From contig NC_068357.1 in NCBI RefSeq assembly GCF_020536995.1, positions 67,077,128 through 67,141,127 on the forward strand: a stretch of DNA of 64,000 nt, in the 5' to 3' direction. Below are positions 20,661 to 32,735 of the stretch, one piece after another. The first letter of the stretch is position 1, and each line of letters begins with the position of its first letter. Source of the DNA: Dreissena polymorpha. Lineage: Eukaryota; Mollusca; Bivalvia; Myida; Dreissenidae. The notes under the pieces were generated by a model. The model had not been told where the DNA came from and ran no database searches. It was given only the letters and a program-made list of their open reading frames with translations. A program made the position numbers and the translations under genes.

Positions 20661-23600
20661 TCACAGAAGCTTGTGCGACAAAAAGTTTTCAAAGAGTGTA
20701 AAGAAGGGAAATAAAAGTGCACATATATCTCAAGAAGTTGAGGAAACAGATGGTGCTTGTGATGAAAGTGGTCTTCTGTCTTGTGATGAGACCGTATTCA
20801 TGCAAACTGCAACAGCTAAAGTAACTGGAAATTACAGTGATAAAAGTGTGCGTGTGCGTTTGCTACTTGACTCCGGTTCACACAGGACGTGTATTTCAAA
20901 GGAGCTTACTAACCGTTTAGGTTTGAAATGAGGAAAGTGAACAAGAAATAAATGTTGTGGCGTTTGGAAGCAAACGGTCTAAAGCCATTAAAACAAAATC
21001 AACAACAGTAAAAGTGAGGCTTAAAGATGGCAGTTATATGACCATGACAACCAATAAAGTACCAAAGATTAGTGGGATGTTACATCGTAGTGCTTTGAAT
21101 TCAAATCAATTAGAAAAGCTGTCTCATTTGACTAGAAATCTACATTTAGCTGATACAATTCCCACGGAAAAGGAAGAACATTCATTGGATCTACTTGTAG
21201 GTAATGACTTTTACCTAGATATAGTTGATTCCGAAAAAATCAAATGTGTTCTGGATTATACTTACTTTCATCAAAGTTAGGTTGGATTCTTTCCGGGAAG
21301 GCAGGATTTGTAAGTGATACAGTTGCTTATGATATGAGTATGTTAATTCTGTCTTATAAAGACAATGACGCCGATGTGAATAATTTGGAAGTTGATAGTG
21401 TGATGTCTGTTAAGACAAACCTTGAAGAGTTCTGGAATATCGAAACCATCGGAATTATAGATTCACCTAAAGTAGTGATGACGAAAAATCTATGCTAAAC
21501 TTCAAAGAGACATTAAGGCGAGAAAATGGTAGATATAGCCTAACATGGCCTTGGAAAGGTAACAGTGAGGAACTCCCAGAATATCGCGGGTTACCATTGG
21601 GTCGACTTAGGTCACTTGTGAAAAGAATTCAAAAGGAATCTGATTTGATGGAAAGATATGATAACGTGATAAAGGACCTAAGTTGAAAAGGGTATTATCG
21701 AAAAGGTTGAACGTAATTCATACAGTGGATCAAAGCATTATATTCCTCACCATGTAGTGATTACAGCAGATAAGACCACGACGGAATTGAGAGTAGTCTA
21801 CGGTGCTTCTGCAAAAGTCAGAAATCAAAGTAAAAGTCTAAATGAATGTTTATATCGTGGACCTGTGTTGCTACGAGATCTTTGTGGAATATTTATGAGA
21901 TTCAGATTACCTGAAATAGGAATCGTCTCCGATATAGAGAAAGCTTTCTTGCAAGTGGAGTAACAACAAACCGAACGTGATGTTACACGGTTTCTGTGGT
22001 TTAAGGATTTTACTAAACTAATTATTGATAAAGGTCACATCCAGGAATATAGATTTTGTCGTGTTCCTTTCGGTGTGGTTTCTAGTCCCTTTCTCTTAGC
22101 TGCTACAGTTGAAACACACTTAGATTCATATGATACGAAATTGGCTACTCAGATGAAAGAGGACATTTATTTAGATAATATAATCACAGGAGCAGATACT
22201 GTCGAGGAAGCAATGACCTTGTACAATGAGGGAAAATCAATGTTTTGTGAAGCAAAAATGAATTTACGGGAATGATAACCAACAGTGAAAAGGTGAATAG
22301 TTTTATTCCCGATATTGACAAAACAAAATCTGAAAAGGTAAAAGTTCTAGGTCACACATGGGACACAACGTGTGATACGTTTTCAGTTCAAAATTCAAAA
22401 GTGATCAATAGTGAATTACTAACTTCAAAAAGGAATGTATTAAAGCAGATTGCGTCAGTTTATGATCCTTTATTATTCTTTGTTCCTGTAACAATTCAAG
22501 GAAAGGTTTTTCTTCAAAAGCTTATGAATAAAAATCTGGAATTGGATGATTTACTGAGTCCAGAAGAGGAAGCTGAATGGTTTGCTATTAAGAGTGATTT
22601 TGCAAGAATATGTGAGGTTAAACTGAAACGGTGTATATCTTTATCAGGAGATAAACACAAAATGAACTTCATTCTTGTGTATTTCTGTGATGCCTCGATT
22701 AAAGCATATGCTACTTCAATATACCTTGTGCAAGAGTGTGATGGTTTATCTAAATCTGATATTGTGTTGTCAAAAAGTCGTCTAGCTCCAATAAAAGGAA
22801 TGACAATTCCGAGACTGGAACTAATAGCCGTGTTGATAGGTGTTAGATGTGTTTCATTCGTGGAAAGGGAGTTGAAATTACCAATAAAGGATGTGATTAT
22901 GATGAGTGATTCCCAGTGTGTGTTACATTGGATATCATCCAAGAAAGTGATTCCCGTGTTTCTTGAAAATAGAATAAAGAAATAAGAAGTTATGACAAGA
23001 TAAAATTTCGTTTTGTAAACACGAAACAAAATCCAGCAGATATTGCCAGCCGTGGGTGTTCTCTCGAAACTTTACGAGAATACGACATGTGGTGGTATGG
23101 ACCAGAATGGCTAACACATCCTCAAGGAGCAATAGCCAAACTGTGAAAGCGCAGAGGAAATGTGTTCAGAAACGAAACCAGAAAAGGAATCTGTTGAGTC
23201 TCCAAACGAGACCATCCTGATTTCGCAAACAGGAAATAGTGAACCCCCATTTGGTATTGACGTACATACGTACTCTTCCGCTACAAAACTTATCCGAATA
23301 ACGGCTTGGTGTAGACGTTTTTTACTCAGGTTGAGAAGTGAAAAGGCCAATTCAAAGTGTTTAACGAGCGAGGAATTGCAAGAAGCTGAGATGCTATGGC
23401 TGAAACATGTACAAGTGAAACATTATTTCAGTGTGTTCGAGTCTATGTATACTAAGAAACAGACAAGTATTACTATACAGTTAAATCTTAAAATTGATAA
23501 CTGTGGTATAATTAGATGTGGTGGAAGGTTAGAACACGCACAGTTAAGTGAAGCTGCACGGTTTCCAATACTGTTACCAAAAAATGAACGTTTTACTCAT

Positions 23601-24763
23601 TTGTTAATTGAAAAAGTACACAAAAGGTTGTTACACTGTGGTGTATCTCAAACGTTAAGTGAAATAATACAACATTATTGGATACCGCAAGGAAGAGCAA
23701 CGGTAAGAAAAGTGTTAGCAAGTTGTAAAGTGTGTCGACGATTTGAGGGTGGTGCGTATAAACTACCACCTATGGCTTCTTTACCAAGTTTGCGTGTGTC
23801 TAGGACTTCGCCTTTTTCTAAGGTCGGTCTTGATTATCTTGGACCACTGAATACAAAGGAAAACAGAGACTCAGTTACAAAAAAGGTTTGGGTATGCTTA
23901 TTCACCTGTCTCGTAACTTAGAGCGGTACATCTCGAATTGGTATCAGACATGTCAGCACAATAATTTCTATTGTGTTTGCGTCTATTTATTGCTGCCAAG
24001 GGTACACCTATTGGAATTATTAGCGATAACGCTCAACAATTCAAACTATCAAGTGACGTAATTAAACGGATTTGGAGTGATACTGTGAAACATAAGGACG
24101 TTCAAAATTACGTTTCAGGAGAAGGAATAAAATGGACATTTATCATAGAATCAGCCCCTTGGATGGGAGGCTTTTACGAACGTTTAGTTTGTGTCGTAAA
24201 ACGTGCACTACGCAAATCAATAGGCCGGAAATTCTGACATTAGAACAGTTAACAACGCTTCTTAAAGAAAGTGAAGCTGTTGTCAATTCACGACCATTAT
24301 GTTGGAGAAGATCTGAAGTCGTTCATTACTCTCACGCCAAGGCATTTTTTTATGTTTGAATCCGCATACAGGTAAACCGGAAATGGAAGAAGATACCAAT
24401 GCTCCAGAATATAAACCATTCGAAAGTAGTGCTGACACATTGCTGAAAATATGGAAAAAAGGTCAACGTATATAAGATATGTTTTGGACGATTTGGAGAT
24501 CTGAATGCCTTTTAAGTCTCAGAGAACGAACACAGTGTAAACATAAATCGCATAGAATACAGCCTTCCGAAAATCCAAGTGTTAATGATATAGTGTTAAT
24601 CAATTTGAAAGATGACGTTCCTCGTGGTCAATGGAGACTCGGGAAGTTGATTAAACTGAATATGAGTCGTGATGGTCAAATTCGATCAGCAGAACTTGTA
24701 ACTAGCAAAGGAAAAGTACTGAAAAGACCGTTAAACTTGTTGTACCCAGTGGAACTTGCTTGA
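20661..24763 (+). pseudogene. pol region of BEL-A (fossil)
   Basis: The parts in order are: an aspartic protease around LLLDSGSHRTCIS (near 20860); reverse transcriptase at about 21500-22270 (SDIEKAFLQV, FGVVSSPFLLAATV, DIYLDNI); RNase H at about 22660-23110 (FCDASIKAYA, SRLAPIKGMTIPRLEL, MSDSQCVLHW); an integrase zinc-binding part at about 23590-23750 (HKRLLHCGVS...CKVCRR); an integrase core at about 23820-24350; and the DUF5641-type tail at about 24570-24763 (VPRGQWRLGKL). All are BEL/Pao hallmarks. The region is heavily broken. Confidence 0.9.
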
Positions 24764-24884
24764 AATAGTGATGATTAATTGATGTTAATACGAATTAATA
24801 CAAAATACAAATAAACATAAAAAAAATTGCAGGGGAAGGTTTGCAGGGGAAGGTCGCATACAGGCGAATTGTGTAAATAATTTA

Positions 24885-26122
24885 GTGCAGAAAATATATT
24901 GTATGTACACATGTATATATAATATACAACTCCGGTCAGACCGGAGCATAACGTTAAAGCGTTTGCTATGCTTTATGATGAAAGAAAAAAAATGTTTATT
25001 TCGTGTTCCATGTACATATTACCGGAGCAAAGTACAATATTGTGAATTGAAGCGACGTGCACGTGGATCTCGTGAAAATATAGAAGCGGAATTTCCCGAA
25101 CAAATATATTACCGGAGCAAAGTACAATATTGTGAATTGAAGCGACGCGCACGTGGATTTCGTGAAAGTGCTGAAAACTTGTCTTCCACTACCATTTTAT
25201 CAACAGGAGTGGACGTATTTTCAAAGTGTTCTTTTTACCAAATTAGCAATTATGTATCGTTGTGATACCTGTGACAGAACTTACCTGTATAAAAGGAATC
25301 TAAAAAGGCATATTTCTGAATGCCACAGGGAACTTAAACATTGGAAATGTGTTGAAATGTGTTGTTCTGCGAAGTTAATTCGGCGAGGTTATTTATTTGA
25401 TCATCTGATAAATATTCAGAAGTACACGCGTTCTAATGCAAGAACTGCAACATTGAATGCAGAACGCGAAAAAACGCAGAAATCCTCTGCATACTACGAA
25501 GACATTTCGTCATCAGATGATTATATTTTTGACTTATTGGCTGAAAACGAAGATATAAATCAACTGGATTATGAAACTTGAATAAATGATTTTGATACTA
25601 GAGATTTGGATAGTCCAACGAGTGAAGTGATTGTGGAACCAGAAGTCAATGTGTGATACCGTCAGTGGCGACGTTACTGATGATATCGTAAGCGTAGACG
25701 TCATTGACTGCAACGTCAGTGGTAACAACGAAGAAATTGCCGCCAGTTCCGTTGTGTCAGCAAATGTGTCAGATGACGACAGTAGTGATGTTACAGATAA
25801 CGTCATTAGTCGACGTGTTGGTGACGAAGAAAGTGCCGCTAATACCGTTTCAGAAAATGAGGACGAGTCGGATTACGTCAGAGATACTGATAGTAATAAG
25901 TCTGAGGATATTATCGTGATTAGTGATGTTAGTGATGATAAGCTGTATCCAGAAGTGACTGATTCTGGAAAATGTTTAACTGTGGAAAGGCGATCGCTCA
26001 GAACGGAAGTGGACGTCTGGACGAGGACCGGATTGAGATTTACTACCTACAGCGGAAGTGAGCCTTTGTTTCGTTCGGTGCGGTATAAAGATGACTATTA
26101 TAAATACACCATGAAACAGTAA
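24885..26122 (+). pseudogene. Post-pol segment of BEL-A: C2H2 finger part and acidic part (fossil)
   Basis: Between pol and the 3' LTR lie an open stretch with a C2H2 finger (MYRCDTCDRTYLYKRN... with paired histidines, about 25250-25320) and a stretch very rich in aspartate, serine and valine (25631-26122). This position normally carries env, if anything, in BEL/Pao elements. No membrane segment or envelope feature is visible. A direct repeat lies upstream of the finger (next entry). Confidence 0.6.
25017..25165 (+). repeat. Direct repeat of about 59 bp, spacing 90 bp, within BEL-A
   Basis: The segment ATATTACCGGAGCAAAGTAC...GAAGCGACG(T/C)GCACGTGGAT occurs at 25017-25075 and 25107-25165. Its ATTACCGGAG core also occurs in the 5' LTR near 18419, so the motif may be functional in the element or a local copy of LTR sequence. 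Confidence 0.8.
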
Positions 26123-26382
26123 CTTTGAAACGAATACTAGTGTCATCTACACTTGCAGGGACAATTACAGATAGTAATTCTTGTACATTGTTTCATTGGA
26201 ATTGATTAAAAATTGAATGTCGTTAATGGTTAACATTATACCTATATCTAGATAAGATTGAATATATGTTTGTAATGATGAAAATTGTATGTTCATGTAT
26301 TAGTTTGATCATGAAAAATTTGTTTTATATCACATTATATGATTATGAAAAATATCTATTAATTTTCATTCTCGGTCGGGAG

Positions 26383-26478
26383 TGTCGTGAAGATCACGAG
26401 TTTGTTGTTTTAAGACTACTCCGTTGTTATTGTTTTATAATCTAGCCGGAGGTTCTGTTTCCGGAGTATATTTGTTAT
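26383..26478 (+). repeat. 3' LTR of BEL-A, first 96 bases only
   Basis: It repeats the start of the 5' LTR with a few differences, preceded by a purine-rich GGTCGGGAG. It stops where the LTR of element B begins. Confidence 0.85.
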
Positions 26479-26971
26479 TGTTGGAAACTTGGGAGCGACA
26501 ATCATTTAATAACGAGTATGCGCTGATTTCAAACCTTTATTGATCGACGTAGCGATTCTCTGAAACAACAGAGATTAAATAATAAATACATACAAACACA
26601 TTTAAATCATACATTCGGATCTAAACAATCATGCAATAAGTAACATAGATCTACATTTATACACAACATTTAAATCCAATTTACAAACAATAAAACATAC
26701 CGATACAGACTTGAATAATAACTTATTTCAAACAATCAATTTTATTAATTCATTTTGATACATATATAAATATTATTTACCGATACTGGTGTCAGAAAAT
26801 CCTTATAAAACATCCAAGTTCCAATTCAATCCTGTCCGTAAACGGTTTTCACAACAATAGCAATAGCGTCATAATAACATGACGTCAACGTAATATAAAA
26901 AAAGGGCGCGTCACGTAATTACATACACTGACGCCATTGACATTATTTAAGAAACGTATACGTTTCTTACA
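26479..26971 (-). repeat. 3' LTR of BEL-B
   Basis: This is a 493-base TG...CA segment (TGTTGGAAAC... to ...GTTTCTTACA on the plus strand). On the minus strand it is preceded directly by the purine tract GGTGGGGAA (26972-26980). It contains a near-palindrome AAGAAACGTATACGTTTCTT at its minus-strand 5' edge. Confidence 0.8.
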
Positions 26972-27329
26972 TTCCCCACCATGAAATTATTAATATTTCA
27001 TACAAGAACATAAACACATCAGTATGCTACAAAACCATTACAGCGACAACTAATTTAAACAATTGAATTGCAATAATCTAAATAATTTCTTTAAATCAAC
27101 AGCACAAATATTCAAGGTAAGTGTTTTACTACTATAATTCAGATGGACTCAACTCATCAAAGTACAAAAGTAAATCATTGCAATAAACACCATGCTATTG
27201 CAATTACAACTCAATGAAATCAAATACTAATTACTGTAAATCACTTACTTAACTGTAGATTAACTAGATTGAACATTCAAGCAAGCACAATTTTGTAATA
27301 GGTTTAACTAATTCGGAAGTACGAGTTTT

Positions 27330-29830
27330 TACCACACAGCTACGGAACAAATCCATCCCGACCCTCCAATACACTGACCACCCTTCCCAAAGCCCACTGG
27401 CCCCTAGGGACGTTTTCTTCAGCGATTAGGACAACATCTCCGGACCGAAGGTTGGTGGTCTGCCGTTGCCACTTTTGCCTGGCTTGCAACGTAGGCAAGT
27501 ACTCATGAAGCCATCTTTTCCAGAGCACGTTAGCCAAGTATTGCACCTGTTTCCACCAACGTTGTGCGTAGACATCCTGTTTACGGAACACACCCTGTGG
27601 AATACTTGTGTTGGTCTTCATCAAAAGTAGCATACTTGGCGTTAATGCCGGTGGATCCGATCCCGGGGGTCATCGCTGACTGGAGTTATCGGACGATGAT
27701 TGAGAATTTATGGAGCTGTTCGTCCGTGAGCAGTTGTTCCTTTGCGATGGCTTTGAGATGGAAACGAGTTGAACGTATCAGTTGTTCCCATGCTCCTCCC
27801 ATATGGCTCGCGTATGGAGGGTTGAAGTGCCATTCAATCTCCCGCTGAAGCATATGACTTTCCATTTTCAACTGGTTCCATTCTCTCATGCATTTTTGTA
27901 GCTCTCGTTGACCTCCGACTACATTTGTACCGTTATCACTAAAAACTTTCTCTGGTGTTCCTCTTCTACTGATGAACCTTTGAAAGGCGGAAATGAAGGA
28001 GTCCGTGGTAAGCGAATGTGCAACTTCTAGGTGTACGGCTCTTGATGAAAGACATGTAAATATGCACCCGTACCTCTTCAGCACTGAACGGCCAGCCTTG
28101 ACATTCAGTGGGCCGAAAAAATCTTCACCGACGTTAGTAAACGGGGGCTTATCTGGTGTTGTCTGTTCACTGAGAAGTGACGCCATCTTCTGGTGGCCCA
28201 ATTTCCCTCTGTACCGCCTACAAACGAAACACTTTCCGATTGTCTTCTTTACCGTACTGGGTCCGTGGATGATCCAGTACTTCTCGCGCGTAGACGATAC
28301 TACTTGCTGCGCTCCCATATGACCCGATGTCTCGTGGTAGTGACGAATAATTAACGACGTCACATGATGTTGGCTGGGCAATATGATCATCTTCTGCTCT
28401 TCGGGCTGACGCATGCGTCCATCGACTTTGATTAACCCATTGTGGTAGACTGGATTAAGTCTCACAATGCTACTCCCCTTTTTCACGGCCTTTGCAGAAG
28501 ACAGTTGTGTAAGTTCATCGTTAAAATGCCTCCTTTGAACATATTGCAGAATTGACCTTTCAGCATTCTGTATATCCTCCAGCGTGAGTTTCTGGGTGTC
28601 TATTGTGGGAGTTTTATTTATATACTTTCGTACACAGAATTCTTTAAATTTAAGCAGCTATGCTACACCGCGGGTAAGTTTATTCCAGGATGAGTACTGG
28701 CACAAGAGCAAATCTACAGTCTTTGTAGTTGTGACCAGCACCGTTGTATCTTTCTTAATCTCCGTGTCGTCTTCCGGAAGTGGCGAAATTTTGGACGATT
28801 CTGGCCACTGGCTTTGGTCAAGTGACAGGAAGTCTGGTCCATTCAACCAAATGTTCATACTTACTCTCTCACTAGCATCAATACCTCTGGAGGCAATGTC
28901 TGCTGGATTAGATTTGGTGTTCACGTAACGCCATTGTTCTGGTTGTGTGACGTCATAAATGGCGGCAACCCTATTGCCCACGAACGTCTTGAATCTTTTT
29001 GTTTTGTTGTTTATGTACCCAAGTACTATCATAGAGTCAGTCCAAAATGTAGCACTGTCTATATGTATGCTCAGCTGTTCGGATAATTGCTCGTACAGAC
29101 GACATGCGACCACGGCGCCGGACAACTCTAACCTCGGTATGGACACTTGTTTAATGGGAGCCAGTCTAGATTTCCCGACAACTAACGAACACGAAATATT
29201 TCCAGCATCGTCTGTCAACCGTATGTATGCGCACGCACCGTATCCTGTCTGTGACCCATCGCTGAAGATATGAAGCTGCGCATTAACAATATTTCCACTT
29301 TTGTGTGTCTTGTAGCAGCGTCGGACGGAAACATTCTTAATATCTGACTGCGAAGACAGCCATGCTTTCCACTCCAACTCTTGCTGACGTGGTATTTGTT
29401 CGTCCCATCCCATCTTGTCATCTACATAGGGTTTGTATGATGGCTTTCGCACGAAGTGTCACTGGGGCGATTAGTCCAAGCGAATCAAACATCGCACTGA
29501 CTACAGAAAGAATACCTCGTCTTGTCATTGGCTTATCGTCCAACTCGACCCTAAACTTAATTTGATCGGTGCTGACATCCCAAGTAACACCAGGAGCGCG
29601 ATCACATGGTAAGTGGTCGTCTGGATTTAAATTCTTAATTGAAGGTGCGCGCTCAGCTGTGGGCACCGTCTCTATCACCTTTCTGCTGTTGCTCATCCAT
29701 TTCGTTAGTCGGAACCCTCCACATAGCAACATATTTCGAAGATCTGTCGATATATTAACCGCTTGTTCTTCAGTTGCCACATGACATCAAGCAATCGTCA
29801 ACATAGAAATCTCTGCCAATTACCTCGATA
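27330..29830 (-). pseudogene. pol region of BEL-B (fossil)
   Basis: The parts, from the minus-strand 3' end backward, are: a DUF5641-type tail (27340-27633, [12 protein letters not shown]); integrase with zinc-binding part and core (27686-28486, HETSGHMGAQQV...CFVCRRYRG, FSDNGTNVVGGQ, NPPYASHMGGAWEQL); RNase H (28658-29452, FSDGSQTGYGA, SRLAPIKQVSIPRLEL, DSMIVLGYI); and the end of the reverse transcriptase (29418-29825, with an RDFYVDDCL active-site stretch at its edge). It is better preserved than BEL-A. Confidence 0.88.
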
Positions 29831-31490
29831 ATTAATACTTGTATTCGTACAGGAATTTTCCCCGATTTGTTAAAAGAAGCGTATGTTCTACCAATATATA
29901 AAGGCTCAGACAGAGAGGACTGTAATAACTATCGTCCGGTTTCAATTTTGCCAACTATATCCAAAATATTTGAAAGACATCTTTCAAATGAATTGAAAGA
30001 ATTCTTGCGAATAACAAATGTGTTGAATAAACATCTGTCAGGGTTTAGAGAAAATCATTCTTGCCAAACAGCACTGATTCGACTCATTGATGAGTGGCTA
30101 AAAGATGTAGATAATGGTAATTGTATCGGTTCTGTTTTATTGACATGAACAAAGCTTTTGATTTAGTCGATCGTGAAATTCTGTTGTACAAACGTAAACT
30201 CCATCACTTTTCGAATGTTACCTTGTCCCTTTTTCATTCTTATCTGAGTCAAAGACAACAATGCGTTAAACTAGGGACTAGTTTTTCTACCCCTCTAACT
30301 ATTAAGAGTGGTGTCATTCAAGGTTCTATTTTAGGCCCTCTCTTGTTTCTTATTTATATAAATGATATTGGGTTATTACTAAACCAATCAGACATGGACT
30401 TGTATGCTGATGACTCGACACTATATGCTACAGGGGCCAATCCATCAGAAATTCAAACCAACTTACAAAATGATATTTATTCCATACAAAAATGGCGCAC
30501 CCTCAATAACATGATGATACACCCTAATAAATCAAAATGCATGCTTATTGGCTCAAAACAAATAATTAAGAATATCAACCTTGATCTGAAAATAGATAAT
30601 AATAATATTTAAAATGTCACTAGCCATTACATTTAGGACTTTATGTTGTCAAACATCTGCAATGGAAAGTACACATTGATAAAACATGCTATAAAATAAG
30701 CAGTAAAATAACTCTACTAAAAATATATCAAATTATCTCACTTTTGATATGAAGAAATTATTTCATAATTTATATATTCTAACCTGTTTCGATTATTGTT
30801 GTACGATCTGGGGCAACGCTAATAAAACCAATTTAACAAAAGAGAATATTTTACAAAACGAAAGTCATTCTACAAAAGCAAAATAGAACACCATCCAAAG
30901 AATTGTTTTTACAGCTTAATTGGCTCTCGTTTAATAATAGACGTAAATACCACACGGCACTATTGATATATAAATGTGTCAACAATCAGACTCCAGTATA
31001 TTTAAAGAATATTATAACTTTTTCTGAAAATCACAAATATAACTTAAGATCTGCCACCCATATCGATATTGTTAATACCAAAGCGAATGCAGGTTATAAG
31101 AAACGAGCTTTTTCATATAATAGCATGGATATTTGAAACAGAATACCAATTGGAATAAGAATGGCATGCTCAATATCTTCTTTTAAAAGGCAATATATAG
31201 CACATTTATTTTCTAATCAATAATATGTCATGTGTTGTTGTTGTTGGTTTTTTTTTCTAATCAATAATATTTCATTTGTGTCTGTCTAAAAGGCAAAATG
31301 TATGTTATGTATTGGTTTAAGAAAATATTGTTTGAATGTTTTACTTATTATAGACCTATTTATGTATGTTATTTTATGAAGGCCACATTCTAAAAAAGTA
31401 TTGATTCATCTGCATAATATGTATAATGTGTCATTGTCTTTATGTGTTACCTTCTGTAAATAAAGCTTTTACTATTATTCTTATTATTAT
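29831..31490 (+). mobile_element. CR1/L2-like LINE, 5'-truncated, containing reverse transcriptase
   Basis: Three plus-strand frames (29867-30148, 30121-30612, 30903-31136) carry non-LTR reverse transcriptase motifs in order: VLPIYKGSDREDCNNYRPVS and SGFRENHSCQTAL, DMNKAFDLVDREILL, IKSGVIQGSILGPLLFLIYI, and the catalytic LYADDSTLYA. The last frame has LNWLSFNNRRKYHTALLIYK, typical of the C-terminus of this LINE group. At least two frameshifts and a gap separate the frames. The 3' end shows AATAAAGC followed by a (TTA)n tail near 31465-31490. It abuts BEL-B at about 29830. Confidence 0.85.
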
Positions 31491-32520
31491 TATAATGTGT
31501 TATGATATAAATAATATAGTTGTTTTTAATTGCCACATTTGTACGTAATTTTTTATTTAAAAATAATTCAACGTGAAACAAACATGTTTAGTTATTGTTT
31601 GACGACTTAGATTGAACACAATTAAAAAAAATGTTCAATCAAAACTATTAAGTACTTTTCATATGAAAAATTCAACTCCCCTTTTGGATGCTTTGATATC
31701 TAGATATGTATAGTATACTATTGTCTTTGTATATTTATCATTTTTTACAAACAAAGGAAAATATGTGAGCGCGAATTTCGTAAATAGTTAAAACTACTTT
31801 TTCGTGTTGAGTCGGCAACTTCATTGAATTTTCGGTAAACATTCACCCAACAATAACAGAAATTGAAATTTAATACAGATTTATGTGACTGAAACGGAGA
31901 TTTCTCCTGCATTTTATGACCGCCTAGTGGCTCTTCAGACCCATATATCAATTTTTGGCAGGTTGGCAGCAGACATAACCAGGGTAGTCTGAACAGGTTA
32001 TTGATATTGCATAAGGGCTGGCGATGTGTGTTTTTCGAAAGCAACACATAATTATAATCATGATGATATATATTTTATTACCGGTCTGTAAATATAGAAA
32101 AATAAACAGAATATTTTGTGGTTTTCTGTAACAACGCTTTGTTTGACATTGTATAATAATTAAAGCAAACTTATGACGCAATAAAAAGGAAAATTTAAAT
32201 AACGCTTACATGTATGTAAATCGGCAAAATATAAAAGCAAGGTGCACGCATAAATTGTCACCGTGTAGTTACTGGTGACAGTCAGACAAAACGTTCGATT
32301 GGCCAATATTTATTTAATGTGATTGCACCTTAAATAACATAGCAATAATATACACATGGTAATCAAATATTGGTACAATCGATTCAGAAAGTAATTTTGG
32401 AATCACCACTTGGCCGATGAATAACTCTAAAGCAATCATTTCTTGTATAATTGACAAATGCCCCCTATAAACGCTTTGATAGAAGTTATGAGCATTTTAC
32501 CATGCTAAATCCTTGAAATG
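31491..32520. other. AT-rich non-coding stretch
   Basis: No gene is supported. It includes a small hairpin GTCACC...GGTGAC near 32259-32280. Confidence 0.4.
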
Positions 32521-32735
32521 CACTAAGTGACCCCGTGACCTAGTTTTTGATCCGACATGACCCATATTCGAACTTGTATTGTTTAGATACAACTTCTGAC
32601 CAAATTTGGTAAAGATCGGATGAAAAGTATTTGAAATAGAGAGCGGACACGAAAAGTGTGACAGACAGACTGACAAACTTACATTCGGACAGTGCGAAAA
32701 CTATATACCCCCTTTTCTTCGAAAGAGGGCATAAA
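32521..32735. repeat. Molluscan interspersed repeat fragment
   Basis: It contains ACTTCTGACCAAATTTGGTAAAGATCGGATG, AAAAGTGTGACAGACAGACTG and a CCCCTTTTCTTCGAAAGAGGG hairpin near its end. The motif order matches a common bivalve non-autonomous repeat related to the array element at 3453-4925. It ends where the Tx1-like LINE begins. Confidence 0.55.

Larger units (their letters stand above)
18316..26478 (+). mobile_element. BEL/Pao LTR retrotransposon A (broken)
   Basis: This is a fossil element of about 8.2 kb. Its parts are a 5' LTR, primer-binding site, gag region, protease, reverse transcriptase, RNase H, integrase, a zinc-finger plus acidic segment after pol, and the first 96 bases of a 3' LTR. 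The family is shown by the DUF1759-type gag, the A17-like protease and the pol order PR-RT-RH-IN. The coding part is broken many times, roughly a dozen or more breaks. The shared LTR bases differ at only a handful of positions, which suggests a recent insertion. Its 3' LTR is cut short by the LTR of element B. Confidence 0.9.
26479..29830 (-). mobile_element. BEL/Pao LTR retrotransposon B, 3' half (broken)
   Basis: This is a second, different BEL/Pao element on the minus strand. It has a full 3' LTR, a polypurine tract, about 350 bases of non-coding DNA and pol from the tail back to the reverse transcriptase active-site region. gag, the 5' part of pol and the 5' LTR are absent: the element is cut off near 29830, where a LINE begins. 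About three or four breaks are visible in what remains. It lies within the 3' LTR of BEL-A, so it inserted later than A. Confidence 0.85.

Noticed and set aside
24885-26122. Post-pol segment of BEL-A as an envelope gene
   Set aside because: There is no signal peptide, membrane segment or envelope-type cysteine pattern; a C2H2 finger is present instead.
29215-29784. Plus-strand frames across the BEL-B pol region
   Set aside because: They are shadows of the minus-strand RNase H and reverse transcriptase frames.
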